A stretch of 45,505 nucleotides of DNA from Candidatus Methanoperedens sp. Lineage in GTDB: Archaea > Halobacteriota > Methanosarcinia > Methanosarcinales > Methanoperedenaceae. The position numbers were made by a program, and so were the translations under genes. A model generated the notes under the pieces. The model worked only from the letters and a program-made list of their open reading frames with translations. It had not been told where the DNA came from and searched no databases. Each line of letters starts with the position of its first letter. The first letter of the stretch is position 1. Positions 41,964 to 45,505 of this stretch are shown here, piece after piece. Where the stretch lies: the NCBI GenBank assembly GCA_026552855.1, contig JAPMTX010000147.1:1-45505 (forward strand), in the 5' to 3' direction.

Positions 41964-42674
41964 ATGGCTAAAAAGAAGCGCGCCAAACCTGTCAAGCCTG
42001 AAAAGAAATCTAACCTTACCCTTATCTATGCAGGACTGGCTGTACTGCTCATCGCGGCAGTGGCTTTATATATCTCTACCGGCGCAGGACCTGAGAGGCC
42101 CCAGGAAAAACTCCCGTCAGAGGGCAAGTTCGCCAAACTCAATAAGCCGAGCACATACGAGCCTGGGAAAGTCAAAATAACCGAGTTCTTGAAATTCAAC
42201 TGCGGTCATTGTAATCAGCTCAATCCGCAGATGCCGTCCATAAAGCAAAAGTACGGCGACAGGGTTGAGATCACCTACAAGCCCATGCTGTGGAGAGCTG
42301 TGCCCCAGGATCCGGGACTCAGGAAGAGCATAGAGGCGTATATCCTTGCGGAGAGAATGGGAAAAGGCGAGGAGATGAAGAACGCTCTCTTCAATGCTAT
42401 GTTCGTTGATAAAAAAGATCTGGCAAGCGAGGCTGTTCTTGTGGATATCGCCAGGAGCGTGGGGCTTGGCGATGAGTTCGCAACAGCACTGAAGAACGGA
42501 GATGCGAAGAATGAGGCTGAAGCGAATATCCAGCTTGCTGAATCCTACCAGGTGGATGAGACCCCGACCATAATAGTGAACGGGAACCTGAAAGTCACGC
42601 CCACCCTGGTGAACGGGGATATGAACGCGATGCTGAACAACCTGGATGCGATTACAGGCTCACTTCTGAGCTAG
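41964..42674 (+). CDS. DsbA-like thiol oxidoreductase, membrane-anchored
   Basis: A 236-residue protein with a Lys-rich N terminus, one membrane helix (about residues 17-38) and a thioredoxin-fold domain outside the membrane. The active site is NCGHCNQ (Cys80 and Cys83), with a cis-Pro motif DETPTIIVNG near the C terminus. A helical insertion between these fits DsbA. ATG at 41964 is preferred to the TTG one codon before. It would form or isomerise disulfides, perhaps in cytochrome c maturation. Its 3' end overlaps the convergent CcdA-type gene by 4 nt. Confidence 0.85.
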   Translation: MAKKKRAKPVKPEKKSNLTLIYAGLAVLLIAAVALYISTGAGPERPQEKLPSEGKFAKLNKPSTYEPGKVKITEFLKFNCGHCNQLNPQMPSIKQKYGDRVEITYKPMLWRAVPQDPGLRKSIEAYILAERMGKGEEMKNALFNAMFVDKKDLASEAVLVDIARSVGLGDEFATALKNGDAKNEAEANIQLAESYQVDETPTIIVNGNLKVTPTLVNGDMNAMLNNLDAITGSLLS

Positions 42675-44407
42675 ATTATCCCTGCGTACATCAAAACTGC
42701 AATGGCAATAAGCGTTATTCCTGTGATAAGGCGCAGTACAGACCTCCTCTCTTTCCTGAACGTCTCCACTTTCTCAGGGTTAAGCCCGAAAGCTATAGCA
42801 GCACCAAGGATAAGTACAGGCAGCACAACTCCCAGGTTATAGGCTGCAAGATAGAGCAGCCCTGAGCTTTCGCCGCCCCTGACCATGTTAAGTATCACAA
42901 AATAAACCGCGCCCACGCACGGGGCTTTTATGAGAGAGAAGAGCGCACCGATAAAGAACGCAGCCGGGAGGCTAACCTTTTTTGTCACGCTCTCGGTCAG
43001 GCGGATGAAGGCTTTCGGGGTATAGAAGGAGGACTCCGTATTTTTCCGCAGATGATAGGCATCGTACACATGCCATATTCCCAGGAGGCTTATCAGGATA
43101 ACAAGGAAATTCCGTATAGTTATCTGCAAGCCTGGTGACTGCCCAATGATGCTGAGAAGACCTATGCCAACTACCAGGTATGTTGTGAAAATACCCAGGC
43201 TGAACATCAGTACGATAAGAAGCACATTACGCCTTCTTCCCGTAGTAGCCAGAGTAACGGACGCGATGAAAGCAAGTATTGCAAGGAGGCACGGGTTAAA
43301 CCCTGCCAGGAAGCCGACCGCAAGGACCGAGGGCAGCGAGAGCGTAATAGATTTTTGTACAGGTTCATTGGACACTGAGGATATAGAGGCATTATCGATC
43401 GCCTCTTTTAAAAGTATCTCCAGCTTTGCTGTATCCCCATTATAATCCCCGTATGCGATCAGCCTCTCTTTGTCTTTGTTGATGATAACCGAAGGCACAC
43501 TAGGAAGCTGGTATTTTTTCGCAAGTGCCAGTCCCTCGTCGGTGAGAATGTTATATTTTGAAAAGATAACCTTATTGCCATAGGAATTCACCACGCTATC
43601 AACCACGGGTGAAGCTTTTGCACATTTCTGGCACGCAGGGTCATAGAAGTATTCAACGCTTATAGTATTGTCTGTTTTTTTAGTTTCTGTCTGTGCAGTC
43701 TGCGTGATTTCGGCAGATGTATTGCCGCTCTGTCCGCCGGTAATGTTAGTAACTTCTCTCTCAAGAATGATTTGCTTGTTAATCTCATAGGTTTTCCCTT
43801 CAAAATAAACAGCAGCATTGAGTTGATGTGCTCCCGGAGAAACGGCGGAACATTCCTCGCACGAAGGCGTAGTGAACTCAAAATCGAACACGTTGTACCC
43901 TTTTTTGAGGATGATATCTCTTGTTTCACTCACCATCTGCCTGCCAAATAAGTTATTTATCCCTCCTACCTGAAGCTTTGCCTCTCCGTCTTTTGTTGAG
44001 TTGAAATCGATGTGAACTTTAAGCGTTTCGTTTGAGCGATATACCCTTTTTTCCGTAGATATTGAAAGGATTGCCCGCACAAAATCAGGTTCTATTTGAG
44101 AATCATGGTACACCCCGCATACCTCAGCAAGAAGCGCGGCATCACCGGTGACTCTGTCTTTATAAAAACTGAAATTCGCCTTATCTCCGAGTAGAATATT
44201 GGAAATCCTTCCTGTTCCAATATCTGTACTCTCCACCGATCCGCTTATACATACTTTTTTCCCATCGAAAGCAGCTGGATTTGATGACAATTCCGAGGGC
44301 GTTGTATCTTTATATTGGGAATTCCCGATGCAACCGAAAACTGCAAAAAGAGATAAAACAAGTATTATCGGTAAATATTTCGTGATTGATTTTTTTATCT
44401 TTGTCAT
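42671..44407 (-). CDS. DsbD/CcdA-like thiol-disulfide transporter with thioredoxin domain
   Basis: A 578-residue protein. It begins with a lipoprotein-like signal ending FGCIGN, then a beta-type domain (residues about 30-230). A thioredoxin-like domain follows, with the active pair CQKC near residue 260, and a C-terminal six-helix CcdA domain with conserved cysteines in FNPCLLAIL and IKAPCVGAVYF. This order (extracytoplasmic thioredoxin before CcdA) is the reverse of DsbD, which has it after. It should move electrons across the membrane to keep Dsb or cytochrome thiols reduced. It starts 3 nt after the CCA gene stop, so the two are an operon. Confidence 0.83.
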   Translation of the reverse strand: MTKIKKSITKYLPIILVLSLFAVFGCIGNSQYKDTTPSELSSNPAAFDGKKVCISGSVESTDIGTGRISNILLGDKANFSFYKDRVTGDAALLAEVCGVYHDSQIEPDFVRAILSISTEKRVYRSNETLKVHIDFNSTKDGEAKLQVGGINNLFGRQMVSETRDIILKKGYNVFDFEFTTPSCEECSAVSPGAHQLNAAVYFEGKTYEINKQIILEREVTNITGGQSGNTSAEITQTAQTETKKTDNTISVEYFYDPACQKCAKASPVVDSVVNSYGNKVIFSKYNILTDEGLALAKKYQLPSVPSVIINKDKERLIAYGDYNGDTAKLEILLKEAIDNASISSVSNEPVQKSITLSLPSVLAVGFLAGFNPCLLAILAFIASVTLATTGRRRNVLLIVLMFSLGIFTTYLVVGIGLLSIIGQSPGLQITIRNFLVILISLLGIWHVYDAYHLRKNTESSFYTPKAFIRLTESVTKKVSLPAAFFIGALFSLIKAPCVGAVYFVILNMVRGGESSGLLYLAAYNLGVVLPVLILGAAIAFGLNPEKVETFRKERRSVLRLITGITLIAIAVLMYAGII

Positions 44408-44410
44408 TTT

Positions 44411-45505
44411 CTATTTTTTGAAAAATTTCATAAGGAATTTTCTAAACTCAATATCTCTGACATCCAGTATCTGATCGTCTTCCAGGATATGATACCATTT
44501 TTTAATACTTAAAGCCACGTGCTTCCCCAGACCGCACTTTGGAAGCTCGGATTCAAGCAGTTTCTTAGCCTCAGTATATTTCCGCGGTATCTCCACCATA
44601 TATCTACCGTTTTTGATATACACATTGGAAAAAGCATTTGAACCTTTGTATTTGGATTTGAACGCGCGGGCGTGCTCGCCTAACCATACCTGCGGACCTG
44701 TATGTTTTTTAACATGCGGAAGCTTTGAGGATTCAAGCTCATAGATCACAATGGATTTTTCATCAGCCCAGGTGCCGCTGTTATATACGCGGAAATCATA
44801 TCCCTCAAGCATCTCCCGCACCGAATCTTCCATTTTATAGAGCTGCGGGAACAGCACATCCTCTACCACACCTGGAGTCTCAAATTCTACAGCTATCAGA
44901 GATGTCCCTCTTGCACCCAGGGTGCTCTTAAAATCCGCATCGTCAAGGGGTCTGTAAACAGCAGGGCTGAAGAACTTTTCAGAAGGGCATTCAAGGAATT
45001 CACAGGCTTTATCGATGAAACTGCAGAAGTTATCAAGGGATAGCGCAGCAGCCACATTTCGCGCCGGGTCAGTGGGATCGACCATGACCAGAGGGTCTTT
45101 GTGCACAACGCTGCCGTGCTTTTCTAAATCTATGGTTATACCCGGCTTCCAGTTGCATGCGGCTTTGAGAACTTCCATGAACGAGCCGTAATGGATTACC
45201 AGCAATTCCACAAGGTAGCCAGAGAAGCCGTGCGTCTTCAATTCAGAGCCGTAAACGCCTGCACCTTTCATGAACTGCTTCAGCAGCAGCACCTCGTCCT
45301 CAAGTCCTCTGATCCTGGACAGGACGTAACTGTTGTGGAACGGCGTCCTGTCAACGGCTGATTTTATTTCCGCCGCGCTTTTCACGCCGAAGGCAGGCAC
45401 GAGGTCTACCTCAAAGCCGTTGAAGATGGCGTTGATGTACGGATGCTCTGCATACCTCTCTTCATAGCTCTGCGCCTCCTGCGCTACTTTTTGCGCCACG
45501 TACAG
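44411..45505 (-). CDS. cca: CCA-adding enzyme (archaeal, class I), 5' end cut by the window
   Basis: The C-terminal 360 or so residues of the tRNA nucleotidyltransferase that adds CCA to tRNA 3' ends. YEERYAEHPYINAIFNGFEVDLVP contains one catalytic Asp in the EVDLVP motif, and KTHGFSGYLVELLVIHYGSF is a clear family signature. MVDPTDPARNVAAALS follows. The reading frame runs to the window edge, so the start and first active-site motif are outside. The downstream DsbD/CcdA-like gene is 3 nt away. Confidence 0.9.
   Translation of the reverse strand: MYVAQKVAQEAQSYEERYAEHPYINAIFNGFEVDLVPAFGVKSAAEIKSAVDRTPFHNSYVLSRIRGLEDEVLLLKQFMKGAGVYGSELKTHGFSGYLVELLVIHYGSFMEVLKAACNWKPGITIDLEKHGSVVHKDPLVMVDPTDPARNVAAALSLDNFCSFIDKACEFLECPSEKFFSPAVYRPLDDADFKSTLGARGTSLIAVEFETPGVVEDVLFPQLYKMEDSVREMLEGYDFRVYNSGTWADEKSIVIYELESSKLPHVKKHTGPQVWLGEHARAFKSKYKGSNAFSNVYIKNGRYMVEIPRKYTEAKKLLESELPKCGLGKHVALSIKKWYHILEDDQILDVRDIEFRKFLMKFFKK

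Noticed and set aside
1..45505. tRNA, rRNA, CRISPR array, transposase or integrase
   Set aside because: None seen on either strand. Short repeats near the origin lack the spacing and palindromy of CRISPR, and the gaps hold no cloverleaf I could find by eye.

Overview
The window is chromosomal DNA from a cytochrome-bearing methanogen-lineage archaeon. It most resembles the order Methanosarcinales, and the ANME-2d / Candidatus Methanoperedens group is the best fit. The placement is inferred from gene content: an archaeal Orc1/Cdc6 with ORB boxes, a complete fpo-type F420H2 dehydrogenase operon, a methanogenesis marker 9 protein, archaeal Nob1 and CCA-adding enzyme, a class II-like archaeal CcmE and a secreted c-type cytochrome. 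No 16S rRNA is present to confirm it. I see no tRNA, rRNA, CRISPR array or intact insertion sequence.

Layout. (1) 1-3.3 kb: two tandem type I signal peptidases, then orc1/cdc6 and a replication origin with four ORB-like boxes around an AT-rich core, followed by short tandem repeats. (2) 3.3-5.3 kb: UPF0147, a Sjogren/scleroderma autoantigen-type zinc protein, and methanogenesis marker 9. (3) 5.4-15.6 kb: fpoABCDHIJ1J2KLMNO, tightly overlapped, encoding the membrane proton pump that oxidises F420H2; the F420-binding subunit FpoF is not here. (4) 15.6-26.5 kb: CcmE, a large AT-rich nitrilase-domain protein, an ITPase/XTPase, a lipoprotein, an unknown Cys-rich protein next to hypA, a GerW/DUF2953 pair, a U32 peptidase, a KaiC-like ATPase and small membrane proteins. 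(5) 26.5-31.5 kb: an AT-rich accessory island with a broken metallo-beta-lactamase-fold gene, a frameshifted SDH-type serine protease gene coupled to a hidden 48-aa ORF, a dGTPase with an 83-aa partner, and a three-gene cassette of unknown function. (6) 31.5-33.8 kb: rubredoxin-like protein, flavodoxin-fold quinone reductase, pirin, Nob1. (7) 33.8-38.5 kb: a biotin operon bioB-bioW-X-bioF-bioD behind a near-textbook BirA operator. (8) 38.6-45.5 kb: adenosine-specific kinase, homoserine kinase, a di-haem MauG/CcpA-type cytochrome, a DsbA-like and a DsbD/CcdA-like protein, and the 3' part of the CCA-adding enzyme.

Most notable points. In the biotin operon a Rossmann-fold dehydrogenase stands exactly where the DAPA aminotransferase BioA is missing; its length and a candidate lysine fit the suicide enzyme BioU. 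The 26.5-31.5 kb island holds a dGTPase and several unrecognised small proteins and could be a defence or mobile-element remnant. The 929-aa protein joins Lrp-like sensor folds, a Cys cluster and a complete nitrilase triad. The origin, the CcmE/Dsb/cytochrome genes and the fpo operon fit together as housekeeping for a respiratory archaeon that matures exported cytochromes c.
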